A DNA stretch of 64,000 nucleotides, taken from assembly GCA_011799875.1 (NCBI GenBank), contig CM022300.1, positions 237,720,807-237,784,806 on the forward strand, written 5' to 3'. Positions 44,105 through 56,900 of the stretch are shown here, piece by piece (the first letter of the stretch is position 1; the number at the start of each line of letters is the position of its first letter). The stretch comes from Thinopyrum elongatum (taxonomy: Eukaryota; Streptophyta; Magnoliopsida; Poales; Poaceae). The position numbers and the translations under genes were made by a program. Under the pieces are notes generated by a model, which searched no databases, had not been told where the DNA came from, and saw only the letters and a list, made by a program, of their open reading frames with translations.

Positions 44105-44600
44105 GATGGGGCGGGTGTTGAACTGGCGGTTGATGAGCCAGTTTTGTTGGGCGCAGCTGAGCCGGCAAGTGCTGCTAAGCCAGCTGATACTGCTAAGCCG
44201 GCGGTGACTGCAACTCGTGGTGTATTGAATAACCGTGTAGGCTCAAAACTAGATGGTAGCCGACTTTAATGCCTCCTCTGGTATACTGCATCCGACCCAT
44301 TCCGACGAAAACTAAGGTGTAGTGCCTCTATCCTCAAACGCTTGGTTTCCCTAAGTATGTGAGGTTGCATCTCTGCCATGCGAGTATTTTCGGCATCATT
44401 ATCGTCCTGGATCTTAGCCATTTGCTCGTGGAGCTTTGCCACCTCGGTTTTGCGTTCAACCAATTTCTCTATGGTTACTTGAGCCGCCAAGAGGGTGCCC
44501 AGAGTGGTCATCGGCTCTGCTAAGGCCCCACCGTTCCGCTCCACAACTCATCATGTCTAGCCTTCTCCACCGGTGTCCCTCTCTGTCCGGACGGTATAAG
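44105..44600 (-). other. Unassigned TE fragment with a coiled-coil-like frame
   Basis: On the - strand 44266-44544 reads as a 92-residue helical segment (MERNGGALAEPMTTLGTLLA and LHEQMAKIQDDNDAENTRMA). It looks like a piece of a transposon-encoded coiled coil, but no family is recognised and the flanks give no ends. Confidence 0.35.
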
Positions 44601-44957
44601 ACCTCCCTCTACCAATTTATTTTTATGTAGATCTGCTCTAGTGTTCATATTATTGTGATGAAATGCACACATTATGTGTACCTGTGAATTGATGAAATGT
44701 ATTACATGTGTGCAAATGTGTTTAATGTATATTTATATATTTGTGATAATTGTGAATTTATCGACTTTTTTGGAGTGTGCTTGTTTTAGTCAGTGCAACA
44801 TTGCATTGTGTTGCTCTCTAGAAGTGTCTCGCGCTAAGTTTCATTTTTGCAGGGAATGTCTATAGAGTTGCCAATGTTCTGGAGAAACGTAGATTTAGTT
44901 CCGTTTTGTCAAATTTCTGGCACTCAATATATATTTCCAGTTTTTAGCAAAGCTCAT
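44601..44957 (+). mobile_element. Partial third CACTA (CACTA-3), left part
   Basis: It contains the third conserved CACTA leader block (44855-44957), which continues exactly across copy 2 at 58245. No CACTAGTGCAGAAAA end is visible to the left, so the left side is truncated; the start coordinate is approximate. Confidence 0.55.
44953..44957. repeat. Left target-site duplication (CTCAT) of copy 2
   Basis: CTCAT is repeated at 58245-58249. Confidence 0.95.
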
Positions 44958-45795
44958 TGTCGGGGTACGACACCTATGGGGTCCCGAGAGACCCCTTTAC
45001 GATTCGGCGGGGGGAGAGGTATACGCAAAGAGCAGAGCCAATGATCGACGCGGGGAGTTTTTACCCAGGTTCGGGCCGCTGATCAGCGTAAAACCCTACT
45101 CCTGCTTTGTGTTCTTATTGATGTTCTTGAGCCCAACCTTCAGGAGCGCTCGCAATGAACAGTACGTTCAAAGAGCAGCTACGCATGCAGAATGGGCCAG
45201 AAGTTCTCCTCCTCTGTAGCAGTTGCCTTGGGCCTCCTTTTATATGCTCAAAGGGGTCTCCACAGTGGCAAAATGTACATACATTGAGGTGTAAAGTAGC
45301 TACAGGGTATCATACCTAACCCCTGACGGATTAGGACAAGCGCATTTAATGCACCGTGAGGTGTCCGTTTAGGTGTCCTCACTTTCTTGGGGATGGAAAA
45401 AGGGGCCATCCCATCAGCACCGCTTAAGCTCTCCTCCACTGGCATGCCGCCACGCATCCATGGAAGGAGCCAGAATGTCAGACTCGTTGCTGTGCCGAAG
45501 CGGTGGCACAGTGGCCGAATCTTGCCGGGCGCCCAGCCTTGCCGGGCGCCAGGGCTTACCGGGCGCCAAGGCTTGCCGGGCTCCACAGGCCATCCCGGCA
45601 AGGATCTTGCCGGGGAAGCTGGCCTTCGATTTCCATCTTTGCTTATCTGCTGATCCTCAGATCTCTGACTTAACGATTTCCATGATGACTTGAATCGACC
45701 TCGAGCTGATCCCGGCAAGCCTTGCCGCGAGGACGGCTACAACTGCCCGTGCACAAGTACGGGGTACTAGTGGCCCAATACTTAGTACACCGACA
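44958..45795 (-). repeat. 3' LTR of copy 2
   Basis: 838 bp. It contains a TATA-like CATATAAAAGG on the - strand at 45235-45245 and a short tandem series of CTTGCCGGGCGCC units at 45531-45585. Confidence 0.95.
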
Positions 45796-45810
45796 GGAGC
45801 CCCCGGGCCT
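45796..45810 (-). promoter_or_regulatory. Polypurine tract of copy 2
   Basis: On the - strand AGGCCCGGGGGCTCC directly precedes the 3' LTR; the same tract is found in copy 1 at 10053. Confidence 0.8.
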
Positions 45811-46202
45811 AGGCCATACACGAGTGCGAGGCGTTGTTGGGCTAGGCCCAAACAGTGTACGGGCACGCGTGGCATGGAATTAATCTGCTCGTGAATATCT
45901 CGTTTTACTGTGCCCCCCACTACGCGCACGGAGCGCGCGACATGGGAAGCGTGCCAAAAAGGCTGCAAACTGTTTCGCGCCCATAGAGGCGCATTCATAT
46001 TGGGGGATAAACAAGGCGGCCCCGCTCCTTCCCCATAAAAAGGAGAAGTCGTGGAGGCGCAAACCTATTCACCCCCCTCTTCTTCCCAATCTGGCCATCG
46101 CCATCGCCTTCCTCTGCTCGAGCTCAGAGCGAGACCTTTTTTCTCTTCTGCCCGCTGCTCCCGCGCTCGCTCCGCCTCCCGGCTTCCATCTTCACAGTCG
46201 CC
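45811..46202 (+). promoter_or_regulatory. Promoter and leader of the copy 2 antisense gene
   Basis: A TATA-like CCATAAAAAGGAG (46033-46045) stands about 160 bases ahead of the ATG at 46203. A pyrimidine-rich leader follows (CTCTTCTTCCC, CTTTTTTCTCTTCTGCC). It is similar in layout to the antisense promoters of copy 1 and elements A and B. Confidence 0.6.
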
Positions 46203-49200
46203 ATGCCGCCCAAGGCCAGCAAAGGCAAGGGCACGGACAAGGAGGCGAAGGCTGAAGTTCCGGAGAGCGAACTGGTGAAGATGCGAAAGAGGCTCGTCGT
46301 CTTCCTTCCGACGCTCGACGCCGAAACTTTGAAGGGGCGATACCAATGCATGTGGGCAAAGGGAACGCAAGCTCACCCCGCCACACGCGTAATCCCAAGT
46401 GCTTGTTCCAAAGGTGGATCGGACAGATACCCCTTCTTCACTGCGTATTTTTATTGCGGGCTCTGTCCACCCTTTTCCGATTTCTTCAACGACATCATGT
46501 ACACATACGGCTTCCGCCTTCTTGATTTCACGCCGAACGCCGTATTTTGCATGTCTATCTTTGCCCATCTTTGTGAGAATTTCGCTGGCGTGATCCCCAA
46601 TTCTGCTCTTTTCCGCCACTATTTCTATCCTCGAATCCAAAAAGGAGAGGCCCTCTCTGGATCTATTGCTTGGATTCCAAGGGCTTGGAACAAAGAGATA
46701 TACCCAGATGGAGTTTACCGCGAAAAGTGGGACGAGTGGCGGGCCAAATGGTGCTGGATCCAGGAAGCAGATCCTCATCCTTTTTGTCATCCCCGACGAC
46801 AGAAGGTGGTCCGCGGCAAGGATTGGGGCCATCTTGCCGCAGAAGACGAGAAGCTCACAATCGCCACTACCAGGATCCTCCGCTTGAAGGCTGCCGGGCT
46901 GACAATGGAGATGATCGGCTTCAACTTCCTCCGTCGCCGCATCGCCCCTCTGCAGAATAGGGGGAGGCCAGTCTGGGAGTACAAGAACGCACCAGATGTC
47001 ATGAGGCTGCGCCCCGGGCTGAACAATAACCTGACTGCTATGCAGCTTGGCGCTCTCCGCCAAAAGTTATTCCAGCGCGAAGACAAGCACCGGCTGCCAG
47101 CAAGGATCGTCCCCTTGTGCAACAACTCTACATTGGGGTCAATCATTGCCTTCTTGCCGATGTTTAACGCCCACGGCCTTGACCCGACCTGGGTCGAGCC
47201 AAGCGAGGAAGAAGCGCAGAAGTTCTTTGACAATCTGACGGAGAAGCCTGTCCGGCAAGAGTCAGATCTTATCCGCGCCACCACTGATCAGGAGGTAGCA
47301 TATATCGCTACCAGAGTGGAGGAAGCGAATCTTGCCGCGGAGGCCGGCAGCGTTGGCTTCACAGAGTGGGAAGCCAGCGATGCAGAGCTGGTGGTGGAGG
47401 CAAAACCTGCCGAGGAGAACAAGGTTGCCGGGGAAGAAGGCGGCGCAGTCGCTGAGAACTCATCCGGCGAAGACACGGCCGAAGAGGAGACGCGAGAAGA
47501 GCCCTCGTCCCCGAAGAAGACAAAGTGCGTCCTTCGGAAAGCCGCATCAGGCGTCCCGGCAAGCCAGCCTACATCGAGCGGCGACTCCCCCGGCAAGAAA
47601 GTGGCCGGCAAGACCGGACCACGGCAGGGGGCCCGTCAACAGCCCGCGCGGCGCGCGAGACCCACACCAGCGACCACCGCCGGAGCGGCAGGAGGGTCTC
47701 GTACAACCGTGCCGGAGGCTGCCCCGGCGCCTGCCAAAGCCAAGCGGCCCAGGACCCCTCCTCCGCCTCCCCACTCAGACATCGCAACGAAGGTCGACTT
47801 CGACATCTCCGGCTTCAGTCCAGAGCGGGAGGAAGAAGAGTGAGTATCTGCCACAACTTCCACCTTCCAATCTGCATCAATCTTACTGACTTGCTTGTAT
47901 TGTTTCTGCAGTGACACAGAAACCTTGCTGGAGAGGATGGCGAAGAGGTCAAGGACTTCCACGGGCGACGAGCCCCCGGCAGGCTCCACGAGCGTGCCAG
48001 AAACCGTCATTGTGAGCCCGGAGTCTAGTCCTCAACGCAGCCCCCAGCGCAGCCCCCAGCACAGCCCCTAGCGTAAGTTCATTGTCCCTTTTTCTGTTGG
48101 CTGGTGCCGAGGCTTTCATTCTTGCCGCTGATATCTTTGGGTTTGCAGGAGAAGAACGGCAACAAGGAGAAGATATCCCCATTGTGCCTCCTTCATCGAC
48201 CGCTCCGCCCACAAGCACATCCCCGGCAAGAGATCCTGCCGACGAGCCCGTCCGGATTGAGGAGGAGCCGACAAGCACGGACTCCGGCAACCCACCCCCG
48301 GCAGCCGGAGTTGCCGGGAGAGGCGAAACCACCTCTCGACAGCCCGACGCAGGTACTCGATCGCCTCAGAGTGCTAGTTATTCTTTTCCTCTTACATCTT
48401 TATATTTAGTCACTTCAAAATCCAAAAACTCGATCTTATTCTGACCTCCTCCTTCGCCCTTCAGAGTTCTCTGCGATGGAACACATGGACGTCGACGCCG
48501 TCATCGAGGAGACCGCCAGGGATGCCGCCGCCGAAGCGGACAGGATCACTGCCAGCGAAGCCACCAAGGATGACGTTGCCGGGGCTGGTGATGCTCTTGA
48601 CGGGGAGGCCGCCAAGACAACACAAAAGGAAATCGCCGAAGAACCTGCTGAAGAGGGCGACAGGGAGGCTGGGGACCATACTGACAGCATTCCTGCCGCA
48701 GGAGCGCCAGGCGCTGCATCGGCCACAGAGCCCCCTGTCACTGGTGAGGCGGCCACTGAAGACCAGCCATCAACATCTGAAGAGCCCTCATCCAGCAAGT
48801 ATCTCAAGGTTGGCAAAAATCTATTCATCAACTTGCCAAGGACGGCAAGCACCGAGGCACCAGCCGAAGGAGAAATTTTCGAGGAAATTATTGCCGCTGC
48901 CAGGCTCGAAGTTGTTGACGATCCCAGTGCTAGCAACGGCAAGTCTGAAGAGGATCAGCTCCTTCAGGCCATGGGCGAGAACTTCCGCAAACTCCAGGCT
49001 CTCCATCGTGCCTGAAAAGAGAAGGCGGACTCCAGAATGGCAGTTGTCGAGGCAGCCGAAGCGGATTTTCAAAGGCGCGTCGCACAAATGCAAATCTGGC
49101 ACGCCGAGGCCCTTCAAGAGCTGATTGCCGGCCGAGAACAAGTGAGCCAGCAGTGGAATGAGGTCCTCCTGAAGCAATCCGATATGGAGAAGGCGCATGA

Positions 49201-50173
49201 TGAAGCTGCTCAAAGGATTGCTGCCGAAGATGCCCTCCTGACGGGGCGCCGCATTGCTCTTGATGCTCATGAAGAAGATCTCACCGCACGTGAGCAGGCG
49301 CTCGCCGCCAAGCTTCGTAGCAAGGATGAAGACATTGAAAATCTTGTCGCGCGGCGGACCCAGGAGCTGGAGCAAAAGCACAAGGAGGCGCTCGAAGCTC
49401 TAACTGTCAGTCATGCCGGCAAGCTCAAGGAGGCCGTCGATGCTACCGAAGCTGCAGAGGCTGCCAAGAACGAGCTGAGCGACAAAGTGAAGAGGCTGGA
49501 GACAGATCTCGACGAGCACGGCAAGGAGCTCTCGACGCTCAAGGGGGACAGGGAAAAAACCCTCCACTCCTTGGCGGAGATGCAAGTCGCCCTGTCCGAC
49601 AAGACCAAGCAGCTCTCCTCTGCGGCTGATAATATTGCGGTTCTGGAGCTGAAGCTGACCACGCTGCAGAAATCTCTCGAGACCGGTAGGGCCCGTGAGA
49701 AGGCTCTACTCAAGGATCTCCGAGGAGAGAGGAACCTGCTCAAGAGTGCTGCCGCCGCCCAGAACGAGTACGAGAAGGGAGTGGAGATCTGGACTGGTCG
49801 TCTCATTGCTGCCGCGGAGAAGCTTACCGCAGAACTGTCAACCATGGGCTTGTCGAACTTCAGATATTCTTCCGAGGAAAGAATATCCCCAAGCGCCAGA
49901 TTGACGATGTTCTTTGAAAGCATCATCAACGCGTTGAGGGCGCTCCAGTCTAGCCGGGCGACCCAACTGGCGAACGAGACTCGCCGGCTTTGCCGGGCCG
50001 TCCTTCGCAAGGTGCTCCTCAAGGTGGTGCACAGCAATCCCGGCATCGACCTCTCCAGCACACTCGGCCACCTGCCAAAGGATGCAAATGTTGAGGCGCT
50101 TGAGCAGTGCATCGCGCCAATCCTCGAGAAGGTGGACTCCATCAAAAGGATCGAAGGCCAGCGCAGGGATTGA
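46203..50173 (+). pseudogene. Antisense four-exon gene of copy 2 (putative gypsy-type transposon domain plus coiled coil)
   Basis: The exons are 46203-47839, 47912-48072, 48149-48352 and 48465-50173. Donors are GA/GTGAGT, GC/GTAAGT and AG/GTACTC; acceptors are TTCTGCAG, GTTTGCAG and CCTTCAG. Total 3,711 bases is 1,237 codons with phase kept at every junction. Two stops interrupt it: TAG at 48069-48071, in a run of Ser-Pro-Gln repeats where neighbouring units have CAG, and TGA at 49013-49015. Exon 1 holds the domain known as putative gypsy-type transposon (Pfam Transposase_28), with YPFFTAYFYCGLCPPFSDFF and WNKEIYPDGVYREKWDEW. Exon 4 is a long coiled coil (49040-49760) with a globular end. The name transposase is historical; function is unknown. 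Start context CGCCATGCC is good. Confidence 0.8.
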
Positions 50174-50974
50174 GTGCTTCTCTTTTATTCTTGCCGCCAT
50201 CATCTCATGTAAAAGGCAATTAAGTCTCAAGTTAGAACTGCGGCAACTTATGGATGCAATATAATTTGACTATGTTTAGGCTCATGCTAGCTACTTTCCT
50301 TGTCTGATTCCTTTATGTATGGAGTTCATCCTACGCTTACTGAAAAACTTGCCGGCGCGCAACCTGCCGCGAGCGCTGGGTGCGGGACTTCAACAGCCTG
50401 CCGGAGGCGCAGCGGCCGGCAAGTCTCCTTGGCGTTCTCAGTGCAGCCACTTAAGTCGTTGAGCGGACTCGAAACAAAATAAGGGCACAACTGATTACAA
50501 CAAGGGTTCCTTCGCGTGCAGATTTCCCATACAAGAGTCGGAATCGTCCAAGGAAATAACTTGGTACTAAAAGAAAAAACTTGCTCTAAGTTTTTAGGAC
50601 TTAGCTTCCTGGCTTTGTTCTTCCTCCGGCAAGCATCGATTCCGAACGTCACCAATTGGCATTCATGTCTCCCTTCCCCCCTGGCAAATGTGCACACGAG
50701 GAATCCTTCTGTCTTTGAGAAAAAGAAAGAAGAGAAAATAAAGGGATGAAACCTTGGCGGTTCGTTAGAACTTACCGGGATCAGGTGTCATACAATATCT
50801 TAGACAAACATGCATATATGAATGTGAACATGAGAATCAATAAGGGAATGTACAACACTTAAATTTATTCATCTGTGCTCAGGGTCTGCGCCTGGCTTTG
50901 TACAAAGGATCACATACCTTGCCGGCAAGACTTGTACAAAAAGGTGGTTGCCGGGAGCCCCCGGCAACCGCGCC
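50174..50974. other. Interval between the 3' ends of the antisense gene and pol
   Basis: The two convergent genes end 800 bases apart. The interval has no protein signal. It contains CTTGCCGGCAAG, a perfect palindrome, at 50921-50932. Confidence 0.6.
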
Positions 50975-53900
50975 TTATGGATAGAACTTGCGAAGATGTT
51001 CGATATTCCAGGAATTACTCACTGGAACGCCATCTTCGGTCTCCAGGCGGACAGCGCTAGGCCTGGTGACTCGTACTACCCGATAAGGGCCTTCCCACTT
51101 TGGCGTCAACTTGTTTGAATTCTTGGAGGACTGAATCCGTCGAAGAACAAGGTCGCCTTCCTCAAGGCTTTGGGCATGAACTTTGCGGCTATGATAGCGG
51201 CGCAAAGCTTGCTGGTAGCATGCAGCTCGCACAGCAGCCTGAAGACGATTCTTCTCAAGGAGCACAGCGTCATCTTGCCGCAGTTGCTCTTGCTCGAGCT
51301 CATCATAAGCGAGCACTCGAGGAGATCCGTATATGAGTTCCGTGGGGAGAACTGCTTCCGCTCCATAGACCAGAGCGAAGGGCGTCTGGCCGGTGGTTCG
51401 ATTTGGTGTCGTTCTGATTGACCAAAGAACCGCCGGCAACTCATCAATCCAGCGTCTTCCTCACTTTTTCAGCCTGTCAAAAGTTCTGGTCCTGAGACCG
51501 CGCAGCACTTCAGCATTGGCCCTCTCCGCTTAGCCGTTGCTTCTCGGGTGAGCAACAGAGGCAAAACAAATCTTGCCGCCAAGGTTTTGGACGTACTGCA
51601 TGAAGGTGCGACTTGTGAACTGCGTGCCGTTGTAGGTGATGATCCTGTTAGGCACACCGAAACGGCAAACAATTCCTTTGAAGAACTTGACAGCCGACTG
51701 CGCTGTCACCTTCCTTACCGCTTCCACCTCCGGCCACTTTGTGAACTTGTCGATAGCAATGTACAAGTACTCAAAGCCCCCGGTAGCACGGGGAAAGGGG
51801 CCCAGTATGTCGAGCCCCCAGACCGAAAATGGCCAGGAGAGAGGGATTGTCTGAAGAGCTTGAGCTGGCTGATGTAATTTCTTCGAATGAAACTGGCACG
51901 TTTCACACCTGGTTACTAGTGCAGTCGCATCCTGGAGGGCGGTAGGCCAAAAGAAACCTTGCCGGAATGCTTTTCCGGCAGGCGCTCTTGACCCTATGTG
52001 AGAGCCACACATGCCCCCATGTATTTCTGCCAACAGTTCTAGTCCATCCTCCCGAGGAATGCACTTCAATTTCACACCGTTTGGTCTCTCTCTGTACAGG
52101 ACGTCATCGACGAACTTGTACATAACAGACCGACGGGCTACTCTCTCCGCTTCTTCTTGTTCCTCAGGGAGTTCACCTGTCTGAAGGTAGTGGACAATGT
52201 GCTGCATCCATGCTGGAGCCTGAGGCTCGACAACTAGGACTAAAGGCATCTCATCCGCCGGGGGAACATTTGTCTTGACAGCAAGAGCCTGAGGCCCTGC
52301 CGGAGCCTGTTGTTCCCCGGCAAGCGTGTCGATCCCGACAACTTCCTTGCCGGCGGCTCCGGGGAGCTCTGCCGGGAAGTACTGGCCAGAGTTCAACTTT
52401 CTTCTCTTTTCTTGCCGCATCAATGGCGCCACGGATGGTTGAATCAATTGGAGCACAAAAGTTCCCGGTTCCACAGGCAACTTGAGGGCAACATGTTTTG
52501 ACAGGTCGTCAGCGACACTGTTCTCGGCACGAGGGACATGCTCCATTTGGAGACCGTCAAAGCGCTCTTCCAATTTCCTCACCTCATCTACGTAGGCTTG
52601 CATCAATGGACTTTGATAGCTCTTGTTGACCTGCCTGACGACAAGCTGTGAATCGCCTTTGATGACGAGCTTTTTGATACCAAGGTCTGCCACGATCCTA
52701 AGACCGGCAAGCAAACCTTCGTATTCTGCAGTGTTGTTGGTTGAACTCTCCTGGGGAAAATGCATTTGGACTATGTACTTGAGGTGCTCCCCGGTGGGTG
52801 CGACAAGCAGCACGCCAGCACCGGCGCCTTGCAGCGAAAAAGCCCCATCAAAGTACATAACCCATTGCTGATCGGTTTCCTTGCCAGGGAGACTTGTTTC
52901 TTGAACTTCTTCGTCTGGCGTCGGGGTCCATTCTGCAATGAACTCCGCCAAGGCCCTGCTCTGAATTGTGGAAGTGCTTTCAAACTTAAGACCAAAGCTA
53001 GGCAGCTCCAACGCCCACTCCACGATCCTGCCGGTTACCTCCGGATTTTGCAAAATCCGTTGCAACGGAAAGCGAGTGACGACGGTGATCTCATGTGCTT
53101 GAAAATAATGGCGCAGCTTTCTCGAGGCCGTAAGGAGGCCGAAAAGCAACTTCTGCACACCAGAATATCTTGACCTAGCTCCTTGTAACAGAGAGCTAAC
53201 AAAATAAACTGGGCGCTGCACCACCTTCTTCTTCTGCACAAGTTCTTTTGTTTGCGCAGATCCTGTCTTGCCGGGATCAACCCTTGCCGGGAAAGATCTT
53301 GCCGCGTCACTTGGCGGTCCTGCTGCTGATGTTGCCTCCTCATCAGCTTCTCTCTGCGCCACCAGCGCAGCACTAACTACTTGATTTGTTGCCGCCAGAT
53401 ACAGCAGCAACGGTTCTTGTGGTTTAGGTGCGACTAGCGTCGGCGGAGAAGAAAGGTATTTCTTCAAATCTTGCAGCGCCGCCTCCGCTTCCGGAGTCCA
53501 TTTCATTGGACCTGCCTTCTTCAAAATTTTGAAGAAGGGCAGGGCGCGCTCAGCAGATTTGGAAATAAACCTGCTTAGAGCAGCAACACAGCCGGCAAGA
53601 CGACGCACATTCTTGACGCGTCTCGGCGCTTCAATTTGCTCAATGGCTTTGATCTTGTCGGGGTTCGCTTCGATTCCCCGGCAAGATACAAAGAATCCGA
53701 GGAGCTTGCCGGAAGGAACACCGAACACGCACTTCTCAGGATTGAGCTTCAAGTTGATCTTGCGCAAGTTTGCAAATGTTTCTTCTAGGTCTTGAATGAG
53801 CGTTGCTTTATCCTTAGTTTTGACCACTATATCATCCATATATGCCTCCATATTTCTATGGAGTTGTGGCTCAAAACCAATCTGGATTGCTCTGGCGAAT

Positions 53901-56900
53901 GTTGAACCAGCACTTTTCAACCCGAAAGGCATCCGTATAAAACAATACGTACCACATGGGGTGATAAAGGCGGTCTTCTCTTCATCTTCCTTTGCCATAA
54001 AAATCTGATGATACCCTGAATAGGCATCGAGGAAGGACAGGAGATCACAACCAGCGGTGGCATCCACAATCTGGTCGATGTGCGGCAAGGGAAAAGGATC
54101 TTTTGGACAAGCTTTATTGATATCTGTATAATCGATACAAAGCCTCCATTTCCCATTCGCTTTCCGCACTACAACCGGGTTGGCCAACCAGGTTGGATGA
54201 AGCACTCCTTTGACTAGTCCTGCCGCCTCCAGCTTTTTAATTTCTTCGGCAATGAATTCTTGCCGCTCCAAAGCCTGTTTCCTCACCCTTTGCTTGACGG
54301 GCCGCGCATGAGGACAGACAGCAAGGTGGTGCTCAATCACTTTCCTGGGAACGCCGGGGATGTCAGACGGTTTCCACGCAAACACGTTGACATTCGCCCG
54401 CAGGAAAGCAACGAGCGCGCTTTCCTATTTGTCATCTAGGGTGGAACTTATGGTAAAAGTTCCACCCGTTCCGTCCCCCTTGGCAGGCACCTTCTTGGTT
54501 TCCGGCGGGGCAGCCTTGGACTTCTTGTTCTTGCCGGTGGAACTCTCTGGTACATCCTCAACGGAAGCGCAGCACTCCGAGGAGGCGCGCTTGCCGGAGT
54601 TCGCGCCAAGGTTCCTGCCGGTCTTCTTCTTCCCCCCGGGAGTTCCAGCGGCAGGAGCAGGTGCCTTGATGGCAGGTGCTGCAACTGCTTCCCGGTAAAG
54701 TTGGTGGGCACAGATGAGCGCATCCTTCTTATCGGAATGGATAGTGATGACGCTCAACGGCCCGGGTATCTTCAAAACATTGTAAGCGTAGTGTGATGCC
54801 GCCATAAACTTAGCCAGCGCTGGCCGACCAAGGATCCCATTGTATGACATGGGGATCTTAGCGACATCAAACACCACCTTTTCGATCCTGAAGTTAAACT
54901 CGCTGCCAAATGTTACTGGCAGCGTGATCTTGCCCTTAGGCTGGGTTCTTCCCGGGTTGACCCCTTGAAACGTACCCGTTTCCTCGAGGTCTTCGTCGGG
55001 AATCTGAAGCTTTGTGAGCACATCTGGTGAGATTAAGTTTAGGCCGGCCCCGCCGTCAACTAACATCTTCGTCACCTTGAGGTTGCGAATTGTTGGGGAA
55101 ACCAACAATGGCAAACACCCGACCGCAGTTGTGCGATCAGGGTGATCCTCGGCGTCAAAGATGATAGGCGTGCTGGACCACTTCAGAGGCCTACACACAT
55201 CGGGGGATGGCTCTGCCGCATTAACCTCCCGCATCCACTGTTTAAGTTGGCGGTGGGAAAAATGCAGCGAGGAACCCCCATCAATGCACATAGCCTCCGT
55301 AGCCTTCTGGAATTCCTGCTCACTGGATTCGTCATCTTCCTCATCATCATCTCCTTCTTTATCTCGGCCCCGAGCGGGCCGATCCTTCTGCTGCTTGGCC
55401 TTGCCGCGGCGACCCCCTCGGCCACCGCGTTTATTGCCGGACCCCTCAGCACCATCTTGGGCCTTCTCCTTGTCTCGCCTTTCGTATTCGGCCTTCTGCT
55501 TCTCGGCAAGCTGCTCAACTTGCCGGCAGTTCTGGAGATCGTGGCCCTTAGTGCGATGGATCTTGCAATACTACTTGCCGGAGTTATCTGACTTGTCGGC
55601 AGCCGCCAAGGCCTGACAGGAAGGGCACCCGGCAAGATCCTTGCCGGGGTCGCCAACCTTGGCCTTCTTGGCGGCGCCAGGGTTGCCGGATTCCTCGACG
55701 GCAAGCACGGCCTTGCCTCTGCGCTTCCTGTTTTGCCGCCGGCTTTTCCTTGACGGAGCCGCAGCATCTTCTTCTTCTGAGTCGCCTGCCGCACCAACAG
55801 CCTCACCGGGGAGTTTCCTCCCCTCTTTAGCTCGAGCGCATTTGTCGGCCAAAGTGTAAAGCTTGGCAATACTCCTGACTTTGTTCATTGCCAGCTCTTC
55901 CCGCATCCTGCTGTTACGCACGTTCTGATGGAATGCGCTAATGACAGCGGCAGGATGAACGTCAGGAATATTGTATTGCACCCGGCTGAATCTCTGCATG
56001 AACTTGCGCAGGGACTCGCCCTCCTTCTGAGGGATGATGTGCAAATCACTTTCTTGGCCAGGAGCTTGGTGGCCTCCAACAAAGGCGCCAACAAACTGAT
56101 GGCACAGATCTGACCAGGAAGAAATAGAATCCTCCGGCAGATGCATCAACCACGACCTAACGTTGGGTTTGAGCACCAACGAGAAGTAGTTGGCAAGTAT
56201 CTTGTCGTCTCGGCCCCCGGCAGCTTGCACCGCAATGGTGTAGATGCTCAGGAACTCCGAGGGATGGGTCTTGCCGTCATATTTCTCCGGGACCTCTGGC
56301 TTGAAGGTTCGGAGATTGGGCCACTGGACTTGCCGCAGCTCACGGGTAAACGCTGGAGGTCCTACCTCGTAAGGCAAGTCTCCTACGTTCCCTGGCGCAG
56401 GCTCGTCAACAACCGGCCCCGCACGCTTATCAGACTGATAGCGCGCTTCCCATCGCCGCTTGATGGTTGTTCGAGCGTCCTCCTTGCCTCGTTCCTGGAG
56501 AACCAGACGCTGATCACGGCGCATCCGTGGATCGGATGACGCCGTGGAAACTTCTTCATGGCGGTCGACTTGCTGAGTCATCGGCCGCTGTTGACACCGC
56601 GGAGGAGAGTGCACTGTAGTTGCACCACCTCCGGTTTTCTCTGCACCGGCTCATGTCGGATCGATGGGCCTCCGCTGAGAGGGCCCTGCCTCTTGCAGTC
56701 CATCCTTGTTAGCGAAGCCGATAAGGCTCTGGATAGTAGCTCGCCACTCCACCATCTTCTCCAGGGCGGGAGGAAAATCGAGGAGCAGCTGTGCACGCGC
56801 CAAGGCTTCCGCTGGCATAGGTGGCGGCGACAAATGCGAGGTACGTGAGGTGCTCTGACTCCTAACTAAGTTAGAAGGAGCACCGCCACGGTCACGCGAC

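Noticed and set aside
44105..44140. Primer-binding site after the copy 1 LTR, making it a 5' LTR
   Set aside because: The sequence after 44104 does not match the TGGCGCGCCAGG site of copy 2, and the polypurine tract before 10067 shows it is the 3' LTR.
44601..44640. Left terminal end of CACTA-3 near CTGCTCTAGTG
   Set aside because: It matches the right end CTGCACTAGTG only weakly, is in the wrong orientation for a left end and has no subterminal array next to it.
46203..50173. Calling the antisense gene a transposase
   Set aside because: The domain name contains the word transposase for historical reasons; no catalytic motif is visible and the gene sits antisense in an LTR retrotransposon.
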